Positions 1 to 7,296 are shown, numbered from the stretch's first letter. The stretch is DNA of 8,874 nt from Alphaproteobacteria bacterium (GCA_011526395.1 WTHW01000147.1:1-8874), one strand, 5' to 3'. Numbers and translations: made by a program. The notes: generated from the sequence alone by a model not told the origin.

Positions 1-2
1 GT

Positions 3-53
3 TTGCCAGCCATGCGCGTCATGTATGAAATTGAACAGAAATTGACTGATTAA
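3..53 (+). CDS. 3' end of an upstream gene, product unidentified (partial)
   Basis: An open frame enters from the left edge, encodes 16 residues (LPAMRVMYEIEQKLTD) and ends at TAA 51-53, only 4 bp before the next start. The other two forward frames stop within the first 45 bases, so this is the natural candidate for the preceding operon gene. The close spacing suggests co-transcription and probably translational coupling with the PrpF-family gene. In this operon type the preceding gene could encode the semialdehyde dehydrogenase LigC or a ring-cleavage dioxygenase subunit. Sixteen residues are too few to identify it, and that guess rests on context only. Confidence 0.55.
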   Translation: MPAMRVMYEIEQKLTD

Positions 54-57
54 ACAG

Positions 58-1149
58 ATGACGAACCAACGCGCCATTCCTTTTTTGCAATTCAGAGGGG
101 GTAGCTCTAAGGGTCTCTATTTCCATGAACAAGACTTGCCGCAGGAAACCAGTTTGCGCGACGAGGTCTTAAAATGGATCATGGGCGCTTATGGTGATGT
201 GAGGCAAATTGATGGGCTAGGCGGCGCTGACCCACTCACGTCAAAAATCGCCATCATTGCCCCGTCAACTAAAGCTGACAGCGACATTGACTATACCTTT
301 ATTCAGGCAATCGTTGGTGAAGATCGTCTTGATGATACACCAAATTGCGGCAATCTTCTATCTGCCGTTGGTGCCTTTGCTGTTGAAGAAGGACTTGTGA
401 AGACAACTGAAGACACAGCGCGCATTGGTATTTTTATGACCAATAGTGGCAATCGCTGTGACCTTGAATTCCCTGTTGCGAATGGGATGCCTGTCTATGA
501 TGGGGATGCCAAGATTGATGGCGTTTTGGGTAGCTCTGCCCCTGTCATGTGCTTTTATAAAGATTTGGCAGGCTCTGCATGCGGTGCCTTACTGCCAACA
601 GGCAATATCACAGATAGCTATGATGGTATTACCGTCACCGCCATTGATAATGGTATGCCCGTTGTCGTGCTTCGGGCAGATGATTTTGGCATCACAGGTG
701 ATGAGGCGCCAGATGTGTTAAACGCAAATGAGGATCTAAAAGCGCGCCTTGAATCTATCAGACTACAAGTTGGTCACGATATGGGGCTGGGCGATGTATC
801 AAACAAAGCTGTGCCGAAAATGTGTTTGGTCTCAAAGCCAAAAAATGGCGGCAGTTTTAACACAAGAACCTTTATTCCCAAATCATGTCACAAGGCCATT
901 GGCGTTCTTGGCGCGGTATCTGCTGCCACTGCGGCTGGTATAGCTGGCAGTGCTATCAGCGATATGGCAACTGTGCCAGATGGCAATCAAAAAGATATGA
1001 CAATCGAACATCCCTCTGGCGTTTTCGATGTCAGGCTAGATTATCAAGATGGTGAGATTATCGGGGCAGGCTTGCTTCGCACGACGCGTTTATTGGCGCG
1101 CGGTCAGGCCTATATCCCCACCCATATATGGCCCCATGAGCTGTCATAA
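58..1149 (+). CDS. PrpF-family 4-oxalomesaconate isomerase/tautomerase (LigU/GalD type)
   Basis: This 363-residue protein belongs to the PrpF/DAPF-like isomerase family and acts in the cytoplasm on 4-oxalomesaconate, between pyrone hydrolysis and hydration in the protocatechuate 4,5-cleavage pathway. The N-terminus carries the family signature FRGGSSKGLYF (12-22), followed by GGADPLTSK (55-63) and TPNCGN (94-99). Lys63 and Cys97 sit where I recall Lys66 and Cys100 of Sphingobium LigU, with the same offset of 3. A second-half signature SCHKA lies at 276-280. Family members are either keto-enol tautomerases (GalD) or 1,3-allylic isomerases (LigU). The partner hydratase here is the amidohydrolase LigJ rather than the unrelated GalB, which favours the LigU reaction by inference. 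The ATG lies 4 bp after the upstream stop and has no clear Shine-Dalgarno, suggesting coupled translation. The family call is firm; the exact reaction is less so. Confidence 0.88.
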   Translation: MTNQRAIPFLQFRGGSSKGLYFHEQDLPQETSLRDEVLKWIMGAYGDVRQIDGLGGADPLTSKIAIIAPSTKADSDIDYTFIQAIVGEDRLDDTPNCGNLLSAVGAFAVEEGLVKTTEDTARIGIFMTNSGNRCDLEFPVANGMPVYDGDAKIDGVLGSSAPVMCFYKDLAGSACGALLPTGNITDSYDGITVTAIDNGMPVVVLRADDFGITGDEAPDVLNANEDLKARLESIRLQVGHDMGLGDVSNKAVPKMCLVSKPKNGGSFNTRTFIPKSCHKAIGVLGAVSAATAAGIAGSAISDMATVPDGNQKDMTIEHPSGVFDVRLDYQDGEIIGAGLLRTTRLLARGQAYIPTHIWPHELS

Positions 1150-1150
1150 A

Positions 1151-1156
1151 AAAGGA
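1151..1156 (+). promoter_or_regulatory. Ribosome binding site that decides the ligI start
   Basis: AAAGGA lies just upstream of two consecutive ATG codons at 1160 and 1163. It leaves only 3 nt before the first ATG but 6 nt before the second, so 1163 is the better-placed start. The choice changes the protein by one residue. Confidence 0.55.
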
Positions 1157-1162
1157 TAGATG

Positions 1163-2059
1163 ATGACTGAATACACACATCCGCTAACAGGCATGAAAAG
1201 TTGCATGCCGCCTGACCCAGACACAAAAACACCAAAGTTTAAGGCACCGGCTGGTGCATGTGATGCTCATTGCCATGTCTTCGGCCCTCATGAGGTCTTT
1301 CCTTATCATCCCAAATCAACCTACCATCCACCAGATGGACCAAAGGAAAAACTAGCCGCCTTGCATAAACATCTCGGCATTGATCGTGCTGTGATTGTAC
1401 AGGCAAGCTGTCATGGTCCTGATAACCGTGCCATGATGGATGCGATTGCCTCTAATCCTGATAATTATCGCGGTGTTTGTATCGCAAATGACAGCTTTAC
1501 TGACGAAGAATTTGCTGATTTAGATGCAGGCGGTGTGCGCGGTATCCGCTTTAATTTTGTCACTCATTTAGGTGGCACACCTGACCTTGATATGATGCGC
1601 CGCGTGCTAGCGCGGGTAAAGCCACTTGGCTGGCACCTTGTCATTCATGTGAATGCCGAAGATATCATCAAATTTCAGGACTTCTTCCTAGAATTTGATA
1701 TGGATATCATTGTTGACCATATGGGGCGTGTGCCAACATCAAACGGCGTCCATCAAGAAGCATTCTCAATTTTAAAACAATTTGTAAGCCGTGATAATTG
1801 GTGGGTGAAAATCTGTGGATCAGAGCGCATTTCTGCGGCAGGCCCGCCTTTCTACGATGCTGTCCCTTACGCACAAGAGCTCGTTGAAATTGCGCCAGAC
1901 CGCGTCCTATGGGGTACTGACTGGCCGCATCCTAATATCAAGACATTCATGCCAAATGACGGCGATTTGCTTGACCTTGTGCCATTATTGGCGCGTGATG
2001 AAGCCTTACAAAAGAAAATTCTCGTTGATAACCCTGCTCGTCTATACGGATTTGAGTAA
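1163..2059 (+). CDS. ligI: 2-pyrone-4,6-dicarboxylate hydrolase
   Basis: A cytoplasmic amidohydrolase-superfamily enzyme (COG3618 type, 298 residues) that hydrolyses the lactone 2-pyrone-4,6-dicarboxylate to 4-oxalomesaconate/4-carboxy-2-hydroxymuconate. The first strand carries DAHCH (His36, His38), a later strand has DHMGR with His186 and Arg189, and WGTDWPHP supplies the catalytic Asp253. Tyr54 and Arg222 match LigI Tyr49 and Arg217 as I recall them. Two other recalled carboxylate-binding positions, LigI Arg130 and Tyr156, appear as His135 and His162 here (see findings). Characterised LigI works without a metal despite its fold. The gene is 13 bp downstream of the isomerase gene and is followed 20 bp later by the aldolase gene. 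That operon company supports the pyrone substrate over other COG3618 lactones, although a related lactonase activity is possible. An in-frame ATG 3 bp upstream is an alternative start. Confidence 0.88.
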   Translation: MTEYTHPLTGMKSCMPPDPDTKTPKFKAPAGACDAHCHVFGPHEVFPYHPKSTYHPPDGPKEKLAALHKHLGIDRAVIVQASCHGPDNRAMMDAIASNPDNYRGVCIANDSFTDEEFADLDAGGVRGIRFNFVTHLGGTPDLDMMRRVLARVKPLGWHLVIHVNAEDIIKFQDFFLEFDMDIIVDHMGRVPTSNGVHQEAFSILKQFVSRDNWWVKICGSERISAAGPPFYDAVPYAQELVEIAPDRVLWGTDWPHPNIKTFMPNDGDLLDLVPLLARDEALQKKILVDNPARLYGFE

Positions 2060-2079
2060 TATAAAAAAGGGGCGGACTT

Positions 2080-2808
2080 ATGAAAACTGTCGCGGTCAAA
2101 AACATAAAAAGAGCGAATGCAGATATCGCAAGCGCGCTGGGCAAGCTTGGTGCGTCAACTGTGCATGAAGCACAAGGCAGAACCGGTCTGCTAAAGCCCT
2201 ATATGCGTCCCATCTATCCGGGGGCAAAAATGGGCGGTACAGCTGTCACCATAATGGCACAGCCAGGTGATAATTGGATGGTGCATGTTGCCATCGAACT
2301 ATGCCAACCAGGTGATATTCTTGTTGTGGCTTGCACCACTGACAACACAGATGGTTTTTTCGGTGACCTACTTGCAACCTCTGCCCAAGCCAGAGGTGTA
2401 AAGGGTCTTATCATTGACGCTGGTGTGCGCGATATTGCTGATTTGCAAGAAATGAATTTCCCTGTTTGGTCGAGGGCTATCTCATCAAAAGGGACTGTCA
2501 AAAACACACTTGGTGCTGTGAATGTGCCTGTTATATGTGCTGGCCAGCTTATCTTTCCCGGTGATGTGATTGTTGCAGATGATGATGGTGTATGCGTGGT
2601 CGCGCGTAAAGAGGCAGCTGATATTCGCACCAAAGCACAAGCACGTTTTGATAATGAAGATGCCAAACGTGAAAAGCTTGCCAAAGGTGAGCTAGGCTTA
2701 GATATTTATAATATGCGCCCCAGATTGGCTGAAGCAGGATTCGAATATGTCGACACGCTTGATGAGCTAGGCTCATTTAACGGTATTGATTGCCGGCAGG
2801 AGGATTAA
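2080..2808 (+). CDS. ligK: 4-carboxy-4-hydroxy-2-oxoadipate aldolase (HMG/CHA aldolase)
   Basis: This 242-residue RraA-like class II aldolase catalyses the last step of the 4,5-cleavage pathway, splitting 4-carboxy-4-hydroxy-2-oxoadipate into pyruvate and oxaloacetate. It probably also cleaves 4-hydroxy-4-methyl-2-oxoglutarate and decarboxylates oxaloacetate, as known family members do. GDLLA (95-99) forms the pyruvate/metal loop, and DAGVRD (113-118) contains Arg117 and the divalent-metal ligand Asp118. These match Arg123/Asp124 and Gly101-Leu104 of the Pseudomonas enzyme at a constant offset of 6. The C-terminal MRPRLAEAGFEYVD segment (212-225) is typical of true aldolases and is absent from the shorter RNase E inhibitor RraA. 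A good Shine-Dalgarno (AAGGGG, 2067-2072) precedes the ATG by 7 nt. The stop codon abuts the ligJ start. Length is close to the family norm. Confidence 0.93.
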   Translation: MKTVAVKNIKRANADIASALGKLGASTVHEAQGRTGLLKPYMRPIYPGAKMGGTAVTIMAQPGDNWMVHVAIELCQPGDILVVACTTDNTDGFFGDLLATSAQARGVKGLIIDAGVRDIADLQEMNFPVWSRAISSKGTVKNTLGAVNVPVICAGQLIFPGDVIVADDDGVCVVARKEAADIRTKAQARFDNEDAKREKLAKGELGLDIYNMRPRLAEAGFEYVDTLDELGSFNGIDCRQED

Positions 2809-3819
2809 ATGATTATTGATTGTCACGGCCATTACACAACAACCCCGCCACCTGTTGAGGCGTATCGTAATGCTCAAAAAGAGATCCTAAAAACAAACCC
2901 TAATCATATCTTTGAAAAGGGCACAATGGCCGTATCTGATGATGAAATCAGAGACTCGATTGCCAATAACCAGCTAAAAATGCAGCAAGAACGCGGGACA
3001 GATATCACCATCTTCTCGCCGCGGGCAAGCTGGATGGGACATCATGTTGGCAATGCCAGCACATCACAAGCATGGACAGAACATCAAAATGATTTGATTA
3101 AGCGTGTCTGTGATTTATTCCCTGAAAATTTTGTACCTGTCTGCCAGCTGCCTCAAAGCCCTGAGACAGGCATTGAGACAAGCATTGCAGAGCTATCACG
3201 TTGTGTGAATGAAATGGGCTTCATTGGATGTAATCTAAACCCAGATCCATCAGGTGGCTTCTGGAAGGATGCGCGTCTTGGTGATAAATATTGGTATCCA
3301 TTTTATGAAAAAATGGTCGAGCTGGATGTGCCAGCCATGATCCATGTATCTGGTGCATGTCATCACTCACTTGATACAACTTCCAGCTACTATCTTGGTG
3401 CTGATACAACGGCCTTTGTGCAATTAATGTTCTCTGATGTGTTTGTTGACTTCCCAGAATTGAAAATCATCATCCCTCATGGCGGCGGCGCTGTGCCTTA
3501 TCATTGGGGTCGTTTTCGCGGCATCGCACAAGATAAAGGGCTAGGCGATCTAGATGAACGTGTTTTAAATAACATTTACTTTGATACATGTGTGTATCAT
3601 CAAGACGGCATTGACTTACTGCTTGATGTTATCCCGACCAAAAATATCTTATTTGCTTCTGAAATGATTGGTGCGGTGCGCGGCATCGATCCTCGTTCTG
3701 GTCATCATTATGATGATACCAAACGCTATATTGATGCGAATAAGGCGCTAGATGATGAAGCCAAAAAGGCAATCTTTGAAGAGAATACCAAGCGTGTTTT
3801 TAGCCGTCTAAAGGTCTGA
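2809..3819 (+). CDS. ligJ: 4-oxalomesaconate hydratase (amidohydrolase type)
   Basis: This 336-residue amidohydrolase-superfamily hydratase adds water to the oxalomesaconate isomer, giving 4-carboxy-4-hydroxy-2-oxoadipate, the substrate of LigK. The N-terminus MIIDCHGHYT supplies zinc ligands His6 and His8. MIHVSG gives His179, IIPHGGGAVPYHWGR (221-235) gives His224, and LFASE gives Glu285. These match the LigJ ligands I recall (His6, His8, His178, Glu284) at a one-residue offset. The family is unrelated to the GalB hydratase that does the same step in Pseudomonas, so this is the sphingomonad/Comamonas-style pathway. The ATG directly follows the ligK stop TAA and is served by a strong AGGAGG at 2798-2803 inside the end of ligK. 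The length matches the Sphingobium enzyme within a few residues. Confidence 0.92.
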   Translation: MIIDCHGHYTTTPPPVEAYRNAQKEILKTNPNHIFEKGTMAVSDDEIRDSIANNQLKMQQERGTDITIFSPRASWMGHHVGNASTSQAWTEHQNDLIKRVCDLFPENFVPVCQLPQSPETGIETSIAELSRCVNEMGFIGCNLNPDPSGGFWKDARLGDKYWYPFYEKMVELDVPAMIHVSGACHHSLDTTSSYYLGADTTAFVQLMFSDVFVDFPELKIIIPHGGGAVPYHWGRFRGIAQDKGLGDLDERVLNNIYFDTCVYHQDGIDLLLDVIPTKNILFASEMIGAVRGIDPRSGHHYDDTKRYIDANKALDDEAKKAIFEENTKRVFSRLKV

Positions 3820-3829
3820 GGAACATATC

Positions 3830-4999
3830 ATGCGCCAACAAGTTGTCATTATAGGAGCAGGGCCAGCTGGCTTACTTCTTGGCTGTCTTCTTGATAATGC
3901 AGGGATTGATAATATCATCCTTGAGCGTCAGACAAAAGACTATGTCCTTGCGCGCATTCGTGCTGGTATCCTTGAGCAGACAACAGTGGATATGTTGCAT
4001 TATGCCGGTGCTGGCGCGCGCCTTGCACAAGAAGGCATCGCGCATCATGGCGTGAATATTGCCTTTGGACAGGAGCTTGAAAATATTGCTCTTGGCGCAT
4101 CCACAGGCGGTAAAGTCGTCACTGCCTATGGCCAAACAGAGGTCACAAAGGATTTATATGATCTTCGTATGAAGAATGGCAGTCCCACAATCTATAGCGC
4201 TGAAAATGTTTCAATCAGTGATTTTGACACATCCAATCCGACCGTTAGCTATGAACAAGATGGCAGCACCGTCACAATCTCTTGTGATTTGATAGCAGGA
4301 TGCGATGGCTATCACGGCGTCAGCCGCGCAAGCATACCTAAATCAGCTATTACAGCTTTTGAAAAAATCTATCCCTTTGGCTGGCTTGGCGTTCTCTCAG
4401 ATACACCGCCTGTGGCAAATGAAGTTGTCTATGCGAATGCGCCAAGGGGGTTTGCGCTTTGTTCCATGCGTTCCATGACACGCTCGCGCTATTATATTCA
4501 ATGCGATCTTGATGATAAGGTTGAAAATTGGAGTGATGATGCCTTTTGGGACGAGCTAAAGCGTCGCCTGCCATCACAGCTTGCAGACGAGATTATCACA
4601 GGGCCGTCACTTGAAAAATCCATTGCCCCTTTACGTAGTTTCGTCGCAGAGCCGTTGCGATTTGGCCGATTACTACTCGCAGGTGATGCCGCCCATGTGG
4701 TCCCGCCAACAGGGGCAAAAGGTCTTAATCTTGCCTTTTCTGATATTCATTATCTTTATCATGCGATGAAATCTTATTTTGCTGATCATGATGATAGCGC
4801 GCTTGATCATTATTCTTATCAAGCTTTGCAACGTGTTTGGAAAACAGAACGCTTTAGCTGGTATCTCACCAATCTTACTCACAGATTTAATGATGATCCG
4901 TTTGAACAACGCATGAAAGAGGCAGAACTTGCCTATATCACCTCATCTGAAGCAGGGCGCCAGACGCTTGCTGAAAATTATGTCGGGCTACCTCTATAA
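3830..4999 (+). CDS. pobA: 4-hydroxybenzoate 3-monooxygenase
   Basis: A cytoplasmic group A flavoprotein hydroxylase (389 residues; about 394 in Pseudomonas) that converts 4-hydroxybenzoate, NADPH and O2 to protocatechuate. GAGPAG (9-14) is the FAD-binding loop, and CDGYHG (158-163) includes His162 of the shared FAD/NADPH motif. GDAAHVVPPTGAKGLNL (284-300) is the second FAD motif, with Pro293 and Asn300. Substrate residues Tyr201, Ser212, Arg214, Arg220 and Tyr222 align with the Pseudomonas enzyme without offset, and the C-terminal Tyr384 corresponds to Tyr385. Arg44 is present. The helix segment ERQTKDY (32-38) keeps Arg33 and Tyr38, which are linked to NADPH preference. The start is 10 bp after ligJ with GAGGAA at 3818-3823. 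Its product feeds the same pathway, so it is probably co-induced with the lower-pathway genes. Confidence 0.96.
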   Translation: MRQQVVIIGAGPAGLLLGCLLDNAGIDNIILERQTKDYVLARIRAGILEQTTVDMLHYAGAGARLAQEGIAHHGVNIAFGQELENIALGASTGGKVVTAYGQTEVTKDLYDLRMKNGSPTIYSAENVSISDFDTSNPTVSYEQDGSTVTISCDLIAGCDGYHGVSRASIPKSAITAFEKIYPFGWLGVLSDTPPVANEVVYANAPRGFALCSMRSMTRSRYYIQCDLDDKVENWSDDAFWDELKRRLPSQLADEIITGPSLEKSIAPLRSFVAEPLRFGRLLLAGDAAHVVPPTGAKGLNLAFSDIHYLYHAMKSYFADHDDSALDHYSYQALQRVWKTERFSWYLTNLTHRFNDDPFEQRMKEAELAYITSSEAGRQTLAENYVGLPL

Positions 5000-5014
5000 C
5001 AAGGTCACAAGATA

Positions 5015-5695
5015 ATGGCAGACTTTATCAACATGAAAACCAAAGATGGGTTTGTGTTAAGCCTTTATGAGGCTAAACCAACAGGCCCTGCAAAAGCAGG
5101 CATTGTGATTTTGCAGGAAATATTTGGCGTTAATAAACATATCCAAGAGGTTTGCGATCATTACGCCTCACAAGGTTTCCACGTCCTCGCGCCTTGCTTA
5201 TTTGACAGGGCAGAGACAGGTATCTCGCTTGCCTATGATGATGAGGGCAAGGAAAAAGGGCGCTCTTATAAAAATAAGGTTCAAGATTTTGCCATCTCTG
5301 ATATCAGCTATAGCCTTGCGCTATTTCCACAGACCCTTCCAAAAATTGTGATTGGTTATTGTTGGGGTGGCTCACTTGCTTGGCATATGGCATGCGCCCA
5401 TGATGGGCTTGCTGGCGCCATATCCTATTATGGCGGCGAGTTGCCAAGCCATAAGGATAAACAAGCCAAATGCCCTGTTCAGACACATTTCGGTGAACAA
5501 GATGCCACCATCCCAATGGATGGGGTGCATGACTTTATTGCCGCACAGCCTCATCATGACCATTATATTTATGATGCTGGTCACGGCTTTAACTGTGATC
5601 ACCGCGCTCAATATAACAAACAAGCATCGCAAGAAGCTTCCTCTCATGTTATATTATTCCTGAATAAAATTTTGGGCGAAACTAATTCTTCATGA
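5015..5695 (+). CDS. Dienelactone hydrolase family protein
   Basis: This 226-residue single-domain alpha/beta hydrolase is probably cytoplasmic, with no signal peptide. The family triad is visible: Cys116 in GYCWGG (the Cys nucleophile is characteristic), Asp163 in GEQDATIP, and His190 in DAGHGF. Glu35 in QEIFGV matches the glutamate that tunes the cysteine in characterised enzymes. The post-histidine segment HGFNCDHR lacks the arginine I recall four residues after the histidine in chlorocatechol-pathway enzymes; Cys194 is there instead. A classical dienelactone substrate is therefore not assured. The gene is 15 bp downstream of pobA, with a modest AAGGT at 5001-5005, so it is an operon member. 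The 4,5-cleavage route has no step needing it, so the substrate is unknown; an off-pathway lactone or ester is possible. Confidence 0.88.
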   Translation: MADFINMKTKDGFVLSLYEAKPTGPAKAGIVILQEIFGVNKHIQEVCDHYASQGFHVLAPCLFDRAETGISLAYDDEGKEKGRSYKNKVQDFAISDISYSLALFPQTLPKIVIGYCWGGSLAWHMACAHDGLAGAISYYGGELPSHKDKQAKCPVQTHFGEQDATIPMDGVHDFIAAQPHHDHYIYDAGHGFNCDHRAQYNKQASQEASSHVILFLNKILGETNSS

Positions 5696-6138
5696 GCGCA
5701 TTTTCATCTATCAGACAAATAAGCTGGAAATGCCGCCACACATGGCGTACCGCATCTTACAATACTATGTGGTGCCTTGTTGGCTGTTCCATCGGTGATT
5801 TTGGCACCATTGCCTATTTTCAATATTACAATATTGACTGGCCTGTCATTGCGATCATGTCTTTGGCGATTATGAATGGCCTCATCACATCTATCATCCT
5901 AGAGACAATTATATTATGGCGACAGATGGCGCTCACAGCTGCTTTCAAGACAGCTATCGGCATGTCACTTATCTCCATGATTTCAATGGAGCTAGCGATG
6001 AATGTGACTGATGTGATGCTAACAGGCGGCGCGATGTTAACATGGTGGGTCATACCCTTCATGTTATTTGCAGGCTTTATCACGCCGCTCCCTTATAATT
6101 ATTGGCGTCTGAAAGCTCTAGGCAAAGCGTGCCATTAA
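5692..6138 (+). CDS. DUF4396 family small integral membrane protein
   Basis: This 148-residue protein has about four hydrophobic segments, roughly 25-44, 50-73, 84-105 and 112-133, and so is predicted to lie in the inner membrane. I recognise DUF4396 features: WCLVGCSIGDFGT (27-39), a second helix with ITSIILETIIL (65-75), SMELAMNVTD (98-107), and the tail LPYNYWRLKALGKACH ending in Cys-His. No biochemical function is known to me for the family. The conserved Cys28, Cys32, acidic residues within helices, many Met and the terminal Cys-His could be metal or redox features, but that is speculation. Its ATG overlaps the hydrolase stop by 4 bp (ATGA) with no good Shine-Dalgarno, so translation is probably coupled. 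It ends the operon, 14 bp before the end of a convergent gene, and I see no convincing terminator there. Confidence 0.82.
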   Translation: MSAFSSIRQISWKCRHTWRTASYNTMWCLVGCSIGDFGTIAYFQYYNIDWPVIAIMSLAIMNGLITSIILETIILWRQMALTAAFKTAIGMSLISMISMELAMNVTDVMLTGGAMLTWWVIPFMLFAGFITPLPYNYWRLKALGKACH

Positions 6139-6152
6139 CAAGACTATCAAAC

Positions 6153-7289
6153 CTAACGCTGTAGCCGCGCCGAAAGTAAACTATCTTCTGCTAGGCCTTG
6201 TTGCTGAATATCATCTGGTATCTCCCTACCAAGCGCAAGCGCAGCTGCCATCCGGCCCATTGCTGGACTTGTTTGAATACCATACCCACCTTGTCCGGCT
6301 AGCCAGAAAAACCCCTCTGCCATCTCAGAATAACCGACAACAGGCTCCTTATCAGGCACAAAGCTTCTAAGCCCTGCCCATTTTGATTCTATTCGCCGAA
6401 TATTAAGGTTGAATGCGCGTTCGATGCGGTCAATGCAAATGGCGATATCCATCTCATCAGCTTGCGCATCACATGGCGCCATCGGGTCTTCATTGGCAGG
6501 CGATATCAAAATCTGCCCCGCCTCAGGCTTCAGATAAAAGGCTTCATCAATATCAATCGTCATTGGCATATTTAGAAGATCAAGTGACGGGTCAGCAGAT
6601 ATTATTAAAGCTGTTCTCCGCTTCGGCGTCAGTGAAATATGCTCCGCTCCAGCCATGCGGCCAATCTCCTCAGCCCACGCACCAGCTGCATTGATAATCG
6701 CTTTTGCCTTGATAACGCCTTGTTTGTGATTGAGATGCCACACACCATTTTGATACATCATAGAGGTGATGATATGATTTGTTTTTACCTCAGCCCCATT
6801 TTGTGTGGCTTGTCTTAAAAAACCGCGATGAAGCGCATCAACATCAATATCACTGCCCGTTGGATCAAGAAGGCCTTGCGCACCATACCCGTCTCTTAAT
6901 AGCGGCTGATAATCTTGCAAGCCATTGGCTGAAATCGGCACCATATTGCTGGCTGATTTGATTGTTTTCTTAAAGTCATCAAATGAGCCTGATTGCTCTT
7001 TTGTGCCCACCAATAAAATATCGCGAGGCGATAACAGGCTTGTATCTGAAAAACCTTCTGGCGGGTTATGGAAAAAATCACCTGACGCTCTCGTCAGCTT
7101 GCGGATAGCTGGCGGCCCATAGGCTGGTACATACATCGCCGCCGACCGCCCTGTTGCATGATATCCTGCTTGGCTTTCTGCCTCCACCACACAAATCTCA
7201 GCCTCAGGCGCAAGATAATCTGCAACAGATGCACCCGCAATGCCAGCACCTATGATGATAAAATCAAATATCTTATCTTCAGATTGCAT
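6153..7289 (-). CDS. DauA-like FAD-dependent D-amino acid dehydrogenase, altered substrate pocket
   Basis: This 378-residue DAO-family flavoprotein strongly resembles Pseudomonas catabolic D-arginine dehydrogenase DauA. Numbering is from the ATG at 7289. GAGIAGAS (14-21) is the Rossmann loop, with Glu36 at the end of the second strand for ribose binding. GYHATGRSAA (42-51), NAAGAWA (200-206), GLRSFVPD (306-313) and GQGGYGIQTSPAMG (332-345) are FAD or active-site motifs. Tyr57, Arg225, Tyr252 and Arg308 match the DauA residues that hold the amino-acid carboxylate. DauA Glu87 and His48, however, correspond to Ile91 and Met52. The likely role is oxidative deamination of a D- or related amino acid, passing electrons to the respiratory chain; the substrate is unknown. 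A GTG at 7301 would add four residues (MSCF) but lacks a binding site. Transcription is convergent to the aromatic operon and divergent from the amidotransferase gene. Confidence 0.85.
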   Translation of the reverse strand: MQSEDKIFDFIIIGAGIAGASVADYLAPEAEICVVEAESQAGYHATGRSAAMYVPAYGPPAIRKLTRASGDFFHNPPEGFSDTSLLSPRDILLVGTKEQSGSFDDFKKTIKSASNMVPISANGLQDYQPLLRDGYGAQGLLDPTGSDIDVDALHRGFLRQATQNGAEVKTNHIITSMMYQNGVWHLNHKQGVIKAKAIINAAGAWAEEIGRMAGAEHISLTPKRRTALIISADPSLDLLNMPMTIDIDEAFYLKPEAGQILISPANEDPMAPCDAQADEMDIAICIDRIERAFNLNIRRIESKWAGLRSFVPDKEPVVGYSEMAEGFFWLAGQGGYGIQTSPAMGRMAAALALGREIPDDIQQQGLAEDSLLSARLQR

Positions 7290-7296
7290 AAAACAG

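Noticed and set aside
2214..2684. Long open frame on the minus strand inside ligK (156 codons)
   Set aside because: It lies antisense within a gene with complete catalytic motifs. Its translation is Ser/Thr/Pro-rich and matches no family I recognise, so it is a shadow frame.
5352..5663. Plus-strand open frame of 103 codons inside the dienelactone hydrolase gene
   Set aside because: It is out of frame with a hydrolase whose triad is intact, has no ribosome binding site, and has a low-complexity Met/Ile/Leu-rich translation.
6115..6165. Terminator between the convergent DUF4396 and DauA-like genes
   Set aside because: Only a 4-bp GGCA/TGCC stem and a 5-bp AGCGT/ACGCT pair with a long loop are present, with no T-run on either strand. 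The 14-bp gap leaves no convincing hairpin.
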